The translations under genes were made by a program, and so were the position numbers. 36,340 nucleotides of DNA, from positions 1-36,340 of IMG/VR virus record IMGVR_UViG_3300017710_000017. One strand, written 5' to 3'. Positions 26,543 to 33,869 of this stretch are shown here, piece after piece. The notes beneath the pieces were generated by a model. The model made no database searches and was not told where the DNA came from. It saw only the letters and a list, made by a program, of their open reading frames with translations. This DNA comes from a virus. The stretch's first letter is position 1. Every line of letters starts with the position of its first letter.

Positions 26543-26548
26543 AATATT

Positions 26549-27778
26549 TTATAAAGTTAATAAATCTCTTTTAAAATGTTTTAATGTATAATCTTTCTTT
26601 TTGGTAACAGCTTTATAAATTTCGCTTTCAATACCACCCCTTGCAAACACCCAATACACATCACTTTCTGTTCTCTCTTTGGTAGTCATTCTATCTCTAG
26701 ACTGCCAATAGCTGGTTGCTGAAAAATCTATATTGTAATACACTAAGCAGTCAGCATCCTTTAGTGATATTCCCTCTCTACCACTAACAATTTGTAGTGC
26801 TATACTTTTATTTGAGTTACAAAATTCTTCAAGTGTGTTACAAAGTTGTGTTCCATAAACTTCTTTCAACGCATTGTATTCTTCTTTAAATTTATAAAAT
26901 ATTCCTATTTTTTTATGCTTAAATTTTTTATAAATATACTCTGCCTTAGAGTAGTCTAGCACCATTGATTCACCCGACTCAAACTTTACTGTACCTGAAT
27001 ACATTTGGTGAAGCTTCATCATAAGTTTTACGGGAGTGTCTGCTAAAATTATATTTGGGTTGCCTTCAACCACCAAATGTTTTTTTAATTTATTAGTTAA
27101 CTTATAAGTTAGCTCAGACATTTCAACTACAAGGGTGTGTTCTTTTGTTTTTATTTTAAACCCAGCCTCTTTTTGAGTGTAAGAAATTGTGTGAGGTTTC
27201 ATTTGGTCTATAATAGAGTCTAAGCCTTGACTATAATCATTTATAAGAAGGCTATTAATTTTACGTTGCTTTATGTTTACAAATTTTTTAGCAAACTTAT
27301 AAAATGTTTTATACTCCGAGAAAGGATTTTTGTTTAATACAGAAACTTGATGATACATTTGAGAATAAGATTCTGGCGTAGGTGTGCCAGACAAAAAAAT
27401 TACATAAGGATTGTTCTCAGATATTAAAGACTTGACCGTTTTTGATCTTTTGTTTCTTTTGGGAAACGCCCCTAGGCCATGAGCCTCATCACACACAACC
27501 ATATCCCATCCCCTTGGGTCTACCTTATGTAGGGATTCATAATTTATAGTCGTAAGATTATATGATGGGTTTAATAGTTTGTAGTCGTCTTGAACACTAC
27601 TAATTGCTTTTTTTTTGGTAATAAACAAGAGGTTCTGAACCGGCAGAAGCATACTAACACCCAAGCTCGTAAGCGTCTTTCCGGTTCTAACCTCCATCGC
27701 AAGATAAACAAATTTATCTTTTTTCAACAGAGGCAATGCTTTATTTATTATTTCTTTTTGATATTCCCTAAACTGCAT
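26549..27778 (-). CDS. SF2 (SNF2-like) DNA helicase
   Basis: The protein has 409 residues. Motif Q/I begins FREYQKEI and MEVRTGKT (Walker A, residues 28-35), motif II is CDEAH (96-100), motif III is LSGTPTPES (129-137), and the C-terminal lobe has VSGREGISL (331-339) and QSRDR (359-363), the motif V and VI equivalents. It is shorter than full SNF2 proteins and resembles the compact phage helicases of this class. It starts with TAATG overlap to the primase-helicase stop, so the two are translationally coupled. It likely remodels replication forks or recombination intermediates. Confidence 0.88.
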   Translation of the reverse strand: MQFREYQKEIINKALPLLKKDKFVYLAMEVRTGKTLTSLGVSMLLPVQNLLFITKKKAISSVQDDYKLLNPSYNLTTINYESLHKVDPRGWDMVVCDEAHGLGAFPKRNKRSKTVKSLISENNPYVIFLSGTPTPESYSQMYHQVSVLNKNPFSEYKTFYKFAKKFVNIKQRKINSLLINDYSQGLDSIIDQMKPHTISYTQKEAGFKIKTKEHTLVVEMSELTYKLTNKLKKHLVVEGNPNIILADTPVKLMMKLHQMYSGTVKFESGESMVLDYSKAEYIYKKFKHKKIGIFYKFKEEYNALKEVYGTQLCNTLEEFCNSNKSIALQIVSGREGISLKDADCLVYYNIDFSATSYWQSRDRMTTKERTESDVYWVFARGGIESEIYKAVTKKKDYTLKHFKRDLLTL

Positions 27779-30189
27779 TAAAATTCAAGTGAGCCGTTTG
27801 TTTCTAATTCGTGTTTATTTCTAAATCTCACCCATCTTCCTCCAGCATCACGCCCTTCTTCGGGGTTACAATTATATTTGTATACCGAGTATGCAACCAA
27901 CCATTTATAATATCTTGTTCTTGATACGGTAAATTTTGACTTAGGCGCAAAGTCAGGATTGTCATCGCAAAAGTCTAAATACAAATCGTTTTTATAAATT
28001 TTACCACCTGGCTTTAGTTTCTCGTTTTGTCCGCCTTCGCCAATCAATCCGCTCCACTCTAAAAACTCGTGGCAAGTTTCTGCCGAAAGTTGTCTGATTC
28101 GTAAGTTTACAAATTCACTTTTAATCAAACCAAACTTCATATACATTTGTAGGCACTCTATCATATAGTTGTCAAACCTACACCACTCTAAGTCATCCCA
28201 CTCTCCAAACATAAGTTTGCCAAATTCTTTCAAAGGTGTAAAGTCCTTAGTATAGAACTGTGTTAATTCTAACTCCCACTTTCTTCTTTCAAATGATGAG
28301 CCTTTACCTTTTATGGCATAATTTGTGGTTATAGTTACTTTAGGGCTTTTACTAAATGGTATCTTGATTGCATCTTTATTTTTCTTTTCTAAAGTTAATC
28401 CCTCAGTTACTACACTAAATAATCTTTCAAAGTCAAAATGTTTTTTTACATCATCAAAACATAATATTTGTGTATCCGCAGATACCAGCTGGTATGCAAA
28501 ACTCTTTTCAAAATTAAATGACTTGCCATCTATGACAACTAATTTTTTCATATGAGATAGAGCGTTCATAAACAAACCTTTGCCCGTCCCTCCCTCTGGA
28601 TTATCTGATATTACTTCATCATTGAGTATTGTAGCTGGACAATATGATAAATTTTTCCAAGCGTGTAATAGATAGCCAATAGTAGAACGCATAGAATTTG
28701 TTCTGCTTTCTATTTTTCCGCAAATGTTTGAAACAAATTGTTTATAGTCGCAATCTCCACTATCACAACTACTAAACTCTCTGTCTATTACATGATCTTT
28801 CCATACATAACCACCTAAATCTAAGTAGTCTATTTGCACAACCTCATCGTGTGTTACCTTAACGGCACAATTTTTATAATATAAATAGGCGCTAGATTTG
28901 GTGTCTTCAATAAAGTACACTGCGATTGATGATAAAAGTGTTAAAAACTCCTCTCTGAAATACCTAGTATGTTCAGCAAAATAATTGTAAACACTTAAGT
29001 CGTCTATTTCTAAAAGATAGTTTAAAATAAAATCTTTTATTTCCTTTTCAGAAGTATGGTCAATAAGGTTGTTAGTTACTTTTACAAACACATAATTTTT
29101 ACTTCCTTCAGGATTAAATTTGTAGAATCCGTTTTCTTCTAAAAACTGTTTAAATAAAATATGTACAATTTTTATTACACCTTTATCGTTCTTAGTCCAA
29201 AATTGATTGTTGGCATTCTCTTCATCTAAACGAGCCAATACATTGTCAACTGTGCTGACCTCAATATCTGACTCGACTAATTGAGATCTAATTTCTTTTT
29301 TTGGTACGCCTCGTTTTAATTTAATCTTTATGTTATTGACTCTATCAGCATCTTCATAGTATTTCGTGCCAAAGTTTTGCTTTTGAGCGTATGCTGATTG
29401 TATAGTTCTTTTTATTTCTGTTTGATTAAATGACTTAGTTTGGTAATTACCTAAAACAAATTCAGCTAAAGATTGATTAATACCAAAATCATTAAATGCA
29501 GATGCTAAAACATAAACATTATTATTTCGCTCTCCCTCCATCATTGGGTATTTTTTTTGCCACCATTTAACTAAAATATCTACTATTTTGTTTTCATCCG
29601 TTACGGGAATAGTAGGTATGTCTGAGTGCTTTGTAACCTCAGTAAACTCTTGCTCTTGAATTTTATCCCATAAACTCGACTGAGCGTTAACATAAATTAA
29701 GGGGTCATATGATTCATAGCAAACTCTTGATATGTTTTTGCAAGTCTTATCAAAGTATTCGCTATTAAAATAAGTTTGAAGGCTGAGAAAATAATTTTTA
29801 TGATTTTCAGTTGAAGTAGGTATTTTAACCAAGGCCTTAAGACCATTACCGCTGGGAGATATAAATACAGAATAAATAAACTTATCCTTTGATAGTTTTT
29901 CTTTTTCTTGCAACATATCACGATTAGTTTTGTAACCATCAAAATCTAAACAAATTAATCCGCTATGCTCTTTAATAGCTTTATCGCTCCTTTTGGTAAA
30001 TTTACCGCTGAAGCAAATGGCTGGAAGTTTTTGCTTTAATATGTTTCTATTGCTCTTATCTTTTTCTGCTCTAATTTTTTTAACTATATCTTTAGATGCC
30101 CCATCTTGTATTCTTTTAAGCACTAGGTTTACACTTCTATAGAAAGGTTGGGATGTTTTTTTTATATCCTGGAATATGGTTATGTCCAT
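27778..30189 (-). CDS. Primase (AEP-like, BT4734-type) fused to SF3-type helicase
   Basis: The protein has 803 residues. The N-terminal domain (about 1-190) matches the BT4734-like primase-polymerase class: LDFD metal motif at 81-84, SPSGNGLK at 111-118, and a later YDPLIYVN segment. A PriCT-like helical linker lies near 218-270. The C-terminal half is an SF3/D5-like ATPase with Walker A GGTGKGLF (533-540), Walker B ILCFDD (575-580) and KVTITTNY (617-624). Such fusions prime and unwind DNA during phage replication. No separate DNA polymerase lies in this window. The gene starts a new - strand unit after the AT-rich gap 30190-30421. Confidence 0.85.
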   Translation of the reverse strand: MDITIFQDIKKTSQPFYRSVNLVLKRIQDGASKDIVKKIRAEKDKSNRNILKQKLPAICFSGKFTKRSDKAIKEHSGLICLDFDGYKTNRDMLQEKEKLSKDKFIYSVFISPSGNGLKALVKIPTSTENHKNYFLSLQTYFNSEYFDKTCKNISRVCYESYDPLIYVNAQSSLWDKIQEQEFTEVTKHSDIPTIPVTDENKIVDILVKWWQKKYPMMEGERNNNVYVLASAFNDFGINQSLAEFVLGNYQTKSFNQTEIKRTIQSAYAQKQNFGTKYYEDADRVNNIKIKLKRGVPKKEIRSQLVESDIEVSTVDNVLARLDEENANNQFWTKNDKGVIKIVHILFKQFLEENGFYKFNPEGSKNYVFVKVTNNLIDHTSEKEIKDFILNYLLEIDDLSVYNYFAEHTRYFREEFLTLLSSIAVYFIEDTKSSAYLYYKNCAVKVTHDEVVQIDYLDLGGYVWKDHVIDREFSSCDSGDCDYKQFVSNICGKIESRTNSMRSTIGYLLHAWKNLSYCPATILNDEVISDNPEGGTGKGLFMNALSHMKKLVVIDGKSFNFEKSFAYQLVSADTQILCFDDVKKHFDFERLFSVVTEGLTLEKKNKDAIKIPFSKSPKVTITTNYAIKGKGSSFERRKWELELTQFYTKDFTPLKEFGKLMFGEWDDLEWCRFDNYMIECLQMYMKFGLIKSEFVNLRIRQLSAETCHEFLEWSGLIGEGGQNEKLKPGGKIYKNDLYLDFCDDNPDFAPKSKFTVSRTRYYKWLVAYSVYKYNCNPEEGRDAGGRWVRFRNKHELETNGSLEF

Positions 30190-30243
30190 TTTATGTTGAT
30201 TTAATGTTGATTTTATTAAATATAATTTACTGATAATTAGTTA

Positions 30244-30272
30244 TTTATATATTATTATGTCGATAATGTCAA
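30244..30272 (-). promoter_or_regulatory. Candidate sigma70-like promoter upstream of the primase-helicase
   Basis: On the - strand TTGACA (30267-30272) and TATAAA (30244-30249) are separated by exactly 17 bases, 54 bases before the primase-helicase start. This differs from the TAnnTTTG boxes of the + strand arm. The region is about 80% AT, so a chance match is possible. Confidence 0.4.
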
Positions 30273-30332
30273 TAATATAATAGAATATATATATAAATAA
30301 AAAATAATTGAAGCATATTGCTATGCCTTGAC

Positions 30333-30347
30333 TAATATAGTATATTA
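30333..30347. promoter_or_regulatory. Palindrome in the AT-rich intergenic region (operator/origin candidate)
   Basis: TAATATA-G-TATATTA is a perfect palindrome with 7-base arms around one base. Just beside it (30311-30329) AAGCATA and TATGCCTT form a second imperfect inverted repeat. Both lie between the terminator at 30363 and the candidate promoter at 30244, a place suited to an operator or replication origin element. Confidence 0.4.
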
Positions 30348-30362
30348 ATCGTCATTTGACAC

Positions 30363-30401
30363 AAAAAAAAAGCTAAAGAAAGGGAGCAATGACTCCCTTT
30401 C
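30363..30401 (-). terminator. Rho-independent terminator of the recombination operon
   Basis: On the - strand a perfect 9-bp stem, GAAAGGGAG with CTCCCTTTC around a 6-base loop (30378-30401), is followed by TTTAGC and then nine T. The T-run begins 6 bases after the stem rather than directly at it. It lies 20 bases past the stop of the SSB-like gene. Confidence 0.72.
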
Positions 30402-30421
30402 AATAACTTCAGGTTGGGTGG

Positions 30422-30694
30422 TTAAAACGGTAAACCGGTGTCCTCTTTACTATCAACGGAGACAGGATCGTTTGTTTTTGCTGGTGCTTTGTTTTCGTTA
30501 TTGTATGGCTCTTGCATTTTACAAGAGAAATACTTTACACCATTTTTACTTGTAGTCAACCACGCAGAAACTTGAAAGTCATTTCCATTAATGTCTTTCC
30601 CATTTCCTTTGTAGTGTGGCTGGTTGTTATCATCATTTTTGTTTTCGTTTTTAAATAATGAAAAACTCCCAGGCTTTGTTTCGTAATTACTCAT
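30422..30694 (-). CDS. Small ssDNA-binding-like protein (DUF736-like) with SSB-type acidic tip
   Basis: The protein has 90 residues. The middle (residues 6-62) resembles DUF736-type small proteins: KPGSFSLFKNE near the start, HYKGNGKDINGNDFQVSAWL, then SKNGVKYFSCKM, a beta pattern like an OB-fold core. The C-terminus after a Pro/Asp/Ser linker ends EDTGLPF, like the acidic DxxPF tip with which bacterial SSB proteins recruit partners. It lies directly downstream of an exonuclease and an annealing protein, which supports a ssDNA-binding role. It ends the operon before the terminator. The role is inferred; no direct SSB homology is shown. Confidence 0.6.
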   Translation of the reverse strand: MSNYETKPGSFSLFKNENKNDDNNQPHYKGNGKDINGNDFQVSAWLTTSKNGVKYFSCKMQEPYNNENKAPAKTNDPVSVDSKEDTGLPF

Positions 30695-30696
30695 AG

Positions 30697-30870
30697 TTAC
30701 TTTATTTTAATGTTTTGCTCCAAATGTTCAATCATAGTCATGATAATTTCATCTTTATCACGCCTAGTTTTACAGATGCTTGGAACTTGCATCCATAAAT
30801 TTTTTTGATTATTAGCTAAGCTATAATGTTTCTTTAAAAATGTAAGAATTAATGTCTTCAGTTTTTTCAT
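30697..30870 (-). CDS. Small basic protein of unknown function
   Basis: The frame gives 57 residues from ATG at 30870, beginning MKKLKTLILTFLKKHYSL and continuing with LWMQVPSICKTRRDKDEIIM. It overlaps the end of the exonuclease gene by 50 bases; a shorter form could start at MQVPSIC inside the gap. The gap between the exonuclease and the SSB-like gene would otherwise be 126 bases long in a tightly packed operon, so a small gene is plausible. No motif is recognised. Confidence 0.42.
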   Translation of the reverse strand: MKKLKTLILTFLKKHYSLANNQKNLWMQVPSICKTRRDKDEIIMTMIEHLEQNIKIK

Positions 30871-31558
30871 CACTAAAAAATTTATGATAAACATCAATCG
30901 CTTTTTCAACTTTTTCTTTACCCGACTCAATAAATGAAGGAGAGCAGTCTGCTATTTTTAATCTTCCGTTGCGTTTATCTATTACTATAAAAATTAAGGG
31001 TCTATTAAACATACGCTGGTATATATATGCTTGTGAATCATAATTATATGATTTTGCACTGTACAAAAATTTATCGATATCAGAACTTGTTTTGATGTCA
31101 ATAATTAAATCATCAACTTTATTTATAATATCAGCTTTACCTTTCCATTTTTCGCTCATAATTTCACAAAGTCCTGGAACTTCAAACTCATTGTTTTCTG
31201 CGTAAATTAAATCACACAACTCCATATTTGATGACATCTTGTTTACTAAAAAATCTAAATGATCTTTTTCTTTTTGTAGTAATACATTAGGTTTTACGTC
31301 TTCATCAAGTTCTTTAAAAATCTTTGTAGTTCTTGAAGATACATCTAAAATTGTAAACTCATCTAATTTGTCAGGCTCAAGCATTTTTGTGTGAAAATAT
31401 CTCCCCTCAAGCATTGGCTTTGTCTGTTCTTGTGGTTGTCTAAAAGACGATGGGTCTTTTAGTAGCTTTATTATGTCCGAATTAGATAAGAATTGTTTAC
31501 CAAAATCTCCATAATAATTTTTATCATCCTTTAATTTATCTAAAATATCTTTACTCAT
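30821..31558 (-). CDS. RecB/lambda-exonuclease-like PD-(D/E)XK exonuclease
   Basis: The protein has 245 residues. Motifs of the Cas4/RecB/RecE-type nuclease fold are present: GRYFHTKMLEP (His56), KGKAD (Asp143), IDIKTS (Asp154, Lys156) and the following QAYIYQ (Gln176). The Asp-x-Lys core and the downstream Gln are the metal-binding and catalytic positions. It lies next to a Sak-type annealing protein with an 8-base overlap, as in phage recombination pairs that resect double-strand ends and anneal the strands. The substrate polarity is not visible. Confidence 0.82.
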   Translation of the reverse strand: MSKDILDKLKDDKNYYGDFGKQFLSNSDIIKLLKDPSSFRQPQEQTKPMLEGRYFHTKMLEPDKLDEFTILDVSSRTTKIFKELDEDVKPNVLLQKEKDHLDFLVNKMSSNMELCDLIYAENNEFEVPGLCEIMSEKWKGKADIINKVDDLIIDIKTSSDIDKFLYSAKSYNYDSQAYIYQRMFNRPLIFIVIDKRNGRLKIADCSPSFIESGKEKVEKAIDVYHKFFSDEKTEDINSYIFKETL

Positions 31559-32141
31559 TTATTTTTTTATTAATAGCATCCTTAACCGATTTAGTTACTT
31601 TGTATTTTGTAGATAGGTTTTTGACAATTTGCTCTAAACCTATTTTTTTGTTTTTAGAAACATAAGTCAATACTTTTGTCCAATTATCATCTCCTATTTT
31701 TAAAGTATATGTAGTGCTGGTTTTTTTAATGATTGGAGCGCTGGGCGTGATGACTTGTGTTATATCCTCTCCTACCCATAGAGATAAGCCTAAACCATGC
31801 ATAGCAACTGCCTTAGCAGTAGATCTTTGTATTGCAGTGTTTACGTCCATAGACGTAATCTTATCAATAGTTATGCTTTTGTTTCTATAGTCCATAATCG
31901 GTAAATAATCAATATGCTCAATTCCATTCACAGTTACCCCAACCTTAACATATGCAGTAGTGCCGTCAGTAAAAAAATTTAAACCCGTATGCTCTGATTC
32001 ATAAACTATTCGCTGAGTATTTGGGTATTTCATTTTAATCATTGCCCAGGCGTTTGCCCAAGACAAATAATTAAAGTTTCCTTTTTTTTCGATTTTGTCC
32101 TTAACATTGACTTTTGCCAATTCTTCAAAGTAGTTTTTCAT
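31551..32141 (-). CDS. Single-strand annealing protein, Sak/DUF1071-like
   Basis: The protein has 196 residues. The N-terminal 130 residues carry the DUF1071/Sak-type pattern: NYLSWANAWAMIKMKYPN, then FFTDGTTAYVKVGVTVNG, YLPIMDYRNKSI and TAIQRSTAKAVAMHGLGLSLW with GEDI. The C-terminal 60 residues are Lys-rich and helical, as expected for a DNA- or partner-binding tail. Proteins of this family anneal complementary strands in phage recombination. It is followed at once by the exonuclease with an 8-base overlap, so both act together in end resection and annealing. The family call is confident; the mechanism is from family knowledge. Confidence 0.82.
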   Translation of the reverse strand: MKNYFEELAKVNVKDKIEKKGNFNYLSWANAWAMIKMKYPNTQRIVYESEHTGLNFFTDGTTAYVKVGVTVNGIEHIDYLPIMDYRNKSITIDKITSMDVNTAIQRSTAKAVAMHGLGLSLWVGEDITQVITPSAPIIKKTSTTYTLKIGDDNWTKVLTYVSKNKKIGLEQIVKNLSTKYKVTKSVKDAINKKINE

Positions 32142-32553
32142 TTTGTTTTTGTATTTGATTTAATTTATTATTGTATGCGTAATGTTTTTGTAAAAGTTTT
32201 TCTCTTTTGTTTTTTAAATTCTGTATATGCTTGTCATTTTTTCTAGTATTGACTTCAGTTTTTATTCTTTCTTCAACCAGCTCTAGCTTGTAAACACAAT
32301 TATAGATAGCCATTCTCAAACAACCAATTTTCCAGCCATAATCATAAAAAACTTGATAATGAGCTGGGTCAATTAACTTATAGTAGCTTCCGCCTTTATT
32401 TAAATCTAATATTTGAATTTGATCTTCAAACTTTTGAATCTTAATACCTAAGTATATAGCATTTATGCCAAGGGGCATATTGGTAACAACTGCATTAGTC
32501 TTGTTGATTGCTTGATTAAATATTTCGTTTAAAGAAAATTTTTTTTTAATCAT
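32125..32553 (-). CDS. Hypothetical protein with C-terminal coiled coil
   Basis: The protein has 142 residues. The start at 32553 is preferred because ATG overlaps the upstream stop as ATGATTAA; an in-frame start 7 codons upstream lies inside the previous gene. The N-terminal half is mixed (NAVVTNMPLGINAIYLGI) and the C-terminal half is a Lys/Asn/Gln-rich coiled coil (residues 95-140). No family is recognised. It overlaps the annealing protein's start by 17 bases and follows the DnaA-like gene, so it belongs to the replication/recombination operon and may be a partner of one of these proteins. Confidence 0.62.
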   Translation of the reverse strand: MIKKKFSLNEIFNQAINKTNAVVTNMPLGINAIYLGIKIQKFEDQIQILDLNKGGSYYKLIDPAHYQVFYDYGWKIGCLRMAIYNCVYKLELVEERIKTEVNTRKNDKHIQNLKNKREKLLQKHYAYNNKLNQIQKQNEKLL

Positions 32554-32842
32554 TATTAAGGAGTTCAGAAACAAGTTCTTTTACATCTATGTCTTGCTGG
32601 ATTAATTCTTTCGCTTTGTTGTATCCATGAATTATAGTCGAATGCGTAACGCTAAAGCCATATTGCTCTAAAAATCTTTTTATATAGGAAATTCTTATTG
32701 GCCTTTCCATACAAAGATAATAAAGCATCTGCCTGGCATCTACCACATCTCTACGCCTTGTTGTTGTGAACATTTCATCTAAAGTTAGGTGAAATTGTTT
32801 GGCTACTTTTTTTGCGTAGCTATCGAATATTTCTTTTTTCAT
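32546..32842 (-). CDS. Stand-alone DnaA domain IV-like DNA-binding protein
   Basis: The protein has 98 residues and corresponds to the C-terminal DNA-binding domain of DnaA. The basic loop/helix is TTTRRRDVVDARQMLYYLC (residues 26-44), and the signature helix follows as SVTHSTIIHGYNKAKELI, in which THST (66-69) occupies the position of the DHST/HSTV residues that contact the DnaA box. The ATPase domain III is absent. It probably binds DnaA-box-like sequences, either at a phage origin or as a competitor of host DnaA. The gene starts with ATGA overlap to the upstream DUF3310-like gene. Confidence 0.82.
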   Translation of the reverse strand: MKKEIFDSYAKKVAKQFHLTLDEMFTTTRRRDVVDARQMLYYLCMERPIRISYIKRFLEQYGFSVTHSTIIHGYNKAKELIQQDIDVKELVSELLNND

Positions 32843-33081
32843 TTCTTGTTTAGTTTATTTAATTCAAATTGTAAGTGATTAATTGCTTTCTGTAAGTCTT
32901 CGTTTGGAGATGAGTGCTTTCGGTACGCTCTTAAAATGTAAGTACAAGCAGTTCCTAAGTTATAATTAAGATCAAAGTTTTCTACAACTTCACGAGCAGT
33001 ATAGTTATTGTCCCCGTTATAATATTCAGGTGTTTCCACAAATACAATACCTCCCGTATTGTTTTCTTTCCAATCCATCAT
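32839..33081 (-). CDS. DUF3310-type protein
   Basis: The protein has 80 residues. The start at 33081 is chosen because its ATG overlaps the stop of the upstream membrane peptide gene (ATGA). The body matches the DUF3310 pattern: YTAREVVENFDLNYNLGTAC, then YILRAYRKHSSPNEDLQKAI and NHLQFELNKL. Members are common in phages next to replication genes; a nucleotide-metabolism (MazG-like) helper role has been suggested for related proteins but is not shown. It is followed immediately by the DnaA-like gene with ATGA overlap. Confidence 0.72.
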   Translation of the reverse strand: MMDWKENNTGGIVFVETPEYYNGDNNYTAREVVENFDLNYNLGTACTYILRAYRKHSSPNEDLQKAINHLQFELNKLNKK

Positions 33082-33185
33082 AACAACCACAATATAAATT
33101 CATAAACTAAATGTGCAAAAAAAAGAGATATTAAAAATATCCCCGCCCAAGCACACCCTTTAAGGTTTTTTTCGTATTTACTCAT
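33078..33185 (-). CDS. 35-residue single-span membrane peptide
   Basis: This gene is short (ATG at 33183-33185, TGA at 33078-33080) and fits between its neighbours by overlaps: its start overlaps the previous stop as ATGAGTAA and its stop overlaps the next ATG as ATGA. The peptide has a positive N-terminus (MSKYEKNLKG) and then one hydrophobic segment (CAWAGIFLISLFFAHLVYEF and a short hydrophobic end), a clear single transmembrane helix with N-in topology. Possible roles are holin, inhibitor of a membrane target, or membrane anchor for replication; none is shown. Confidence 0.6.
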   Translation of the reverse strand: MSKYEKNLKGCAWAGIFLISLFFAHLVYEFILWLL

Positions 33186-33288
33186 TCTCTTGGTGGCTTT
33201 GGTTAATAATTAAAGTGCATTTTTCCATATGAATTAGCTCTAATTCGCTGGGTTTTTGATTAAGATGATTTAATAGATTGTAGTACAT
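33178..33288 (-). CDS. Small hypothetical protein
   Basis: The ORF encodes 36 residues (MYYNLLNHLNQKPSELELIH, then MEKCTLIINQSHQENE), with no motif or membrane segment. It is supported by an AT-rich 44-base leader upstream and by the 8-base stop/start overlap with the membrane peptide gene that follows. Its coding status rests only on this arrangement. Confidence 0.42.
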   Translation of the reverse strand: MYYNLLNHLNQKPSELELIHMEKCTLIINQSHQENE

Positions 33289-33332
33289 AACTTTATTATA
33301 TTTTATTTAATTTTAGTTTGTAAACTTAGTAA

Positions 33333-33560
33333 TTAATTACGGAAATACCTAATAACTTTAAAATTTTTTGCATTTAAAGTGTGGGGGAAATCTTGTTGTA
33401 GATTGTCTTTTACCTTTCTGATAGCAGATGATGAGCTAATAGCATTAACTTCAACTTGCTCAAAATCATAACCCATATCTTCGCCGTCAATAAATACTAA
33501 AAACCAATATTCAACAACATAGGTTTTTAGTTTGATTTTCTTTTCTTTAATTATTTTCAT
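33333..33560 (-). CDS. Small hypothetical protein
   Basis: The protein has 75 residues, with the start at 33560 chosen because its ATG overlaps the upstream stop (ATGA); a longer in-frame version would run 36 bases into the upstream gene. The N-terminus is Lys-rich (MKIIKEKKIKLKTYVVEYW), followed by a strand FLVFIDGEDMG and a Ser-rich helix. This strand-strand-helix pattern resembles small phage proteins of the 'arm/integrase-like SH3' type, but no family is certain. Cotranslated with the MGYRSEV gene. Confidence 0.6.
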   Translation of the reverse strand: MKIIKEKKIKLKTYVVEYWFLVFIDGEDMGYDFEQVEVNAISSSSAIRKVKDNLQQDFPHTLNAKNFKVIRYFRN

Positions 33561-33868
33561 ATATCTATATTTATTTCCAAACGAATATCTACCCACTCCT
33601 CGTAATCCCCCACAGCGCTATGTATTGCCCCATCTTCGCCAAGAGCCACAATAAATGCATCATCCTCGATAGCTACTAAGTTCTCAATCAAATCAATAAT
33701 TTGATCTACCTCTTTATAGTTGCCTTTGTACCATTTAAGCCAATCTCCATAATAGATGGCTATATCTTTGTTTTCTTTTTCTAACTGCAACATACCATCA
33801 ATTAACTCTTCCAGCTCTTGCTTTCTGTCGGCTGGTACGCCAATAAATACTTCACTTCTATATCCCAT
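33557..33868 (-). CDS. Conserved phage protein of the MGYRSEV type
   Basis: The protein has 103 residues and opens with MGYRSEVFIGVP, a start shared by a family of small phage proteins of unknown function. An acidic helix (ELEELIDGMLQLEKENKDI) is followed by aromatic WLKWYKGNYKEVDQI and a strand FIVALGEDG. No catalytic motif is seen. It starts one base after the preceding small gene's stop and overlaps the next by ATGA. Confidence 0.68.
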   Translation of the reverse strand: MGYRSEVFIGVPADRKQELEELIDGMLQLEKENKDIAIYYGDWLKWYKGNYKEVDQIIDLIENLVAIEDDAFIVALGEDGAIHSAVGDYEEWVDIRLEINIDI

Positions 33869-33869
33869 T

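Noticed and set aside
30328-30361. TTGACT and TTGACA strings on the + strand of the intergenic region
   Set aside because: No + strand gene follows for several kilobases, so a + promoter here makes little sense.
32712-32719. TATCTTTG promoter-like box on the - strand
   Set aside because: It lies inside the DnaA-like gene where it encodes Leu-Cys codons, and no downstream gap or terminator supports a promoter. A few such strings are expected by chance in this AT-rich sequence.
33762-33769. TATCTTTG on the + strand
   Set aside because: It lies inside a - strand gene with no + strand gene downstream.
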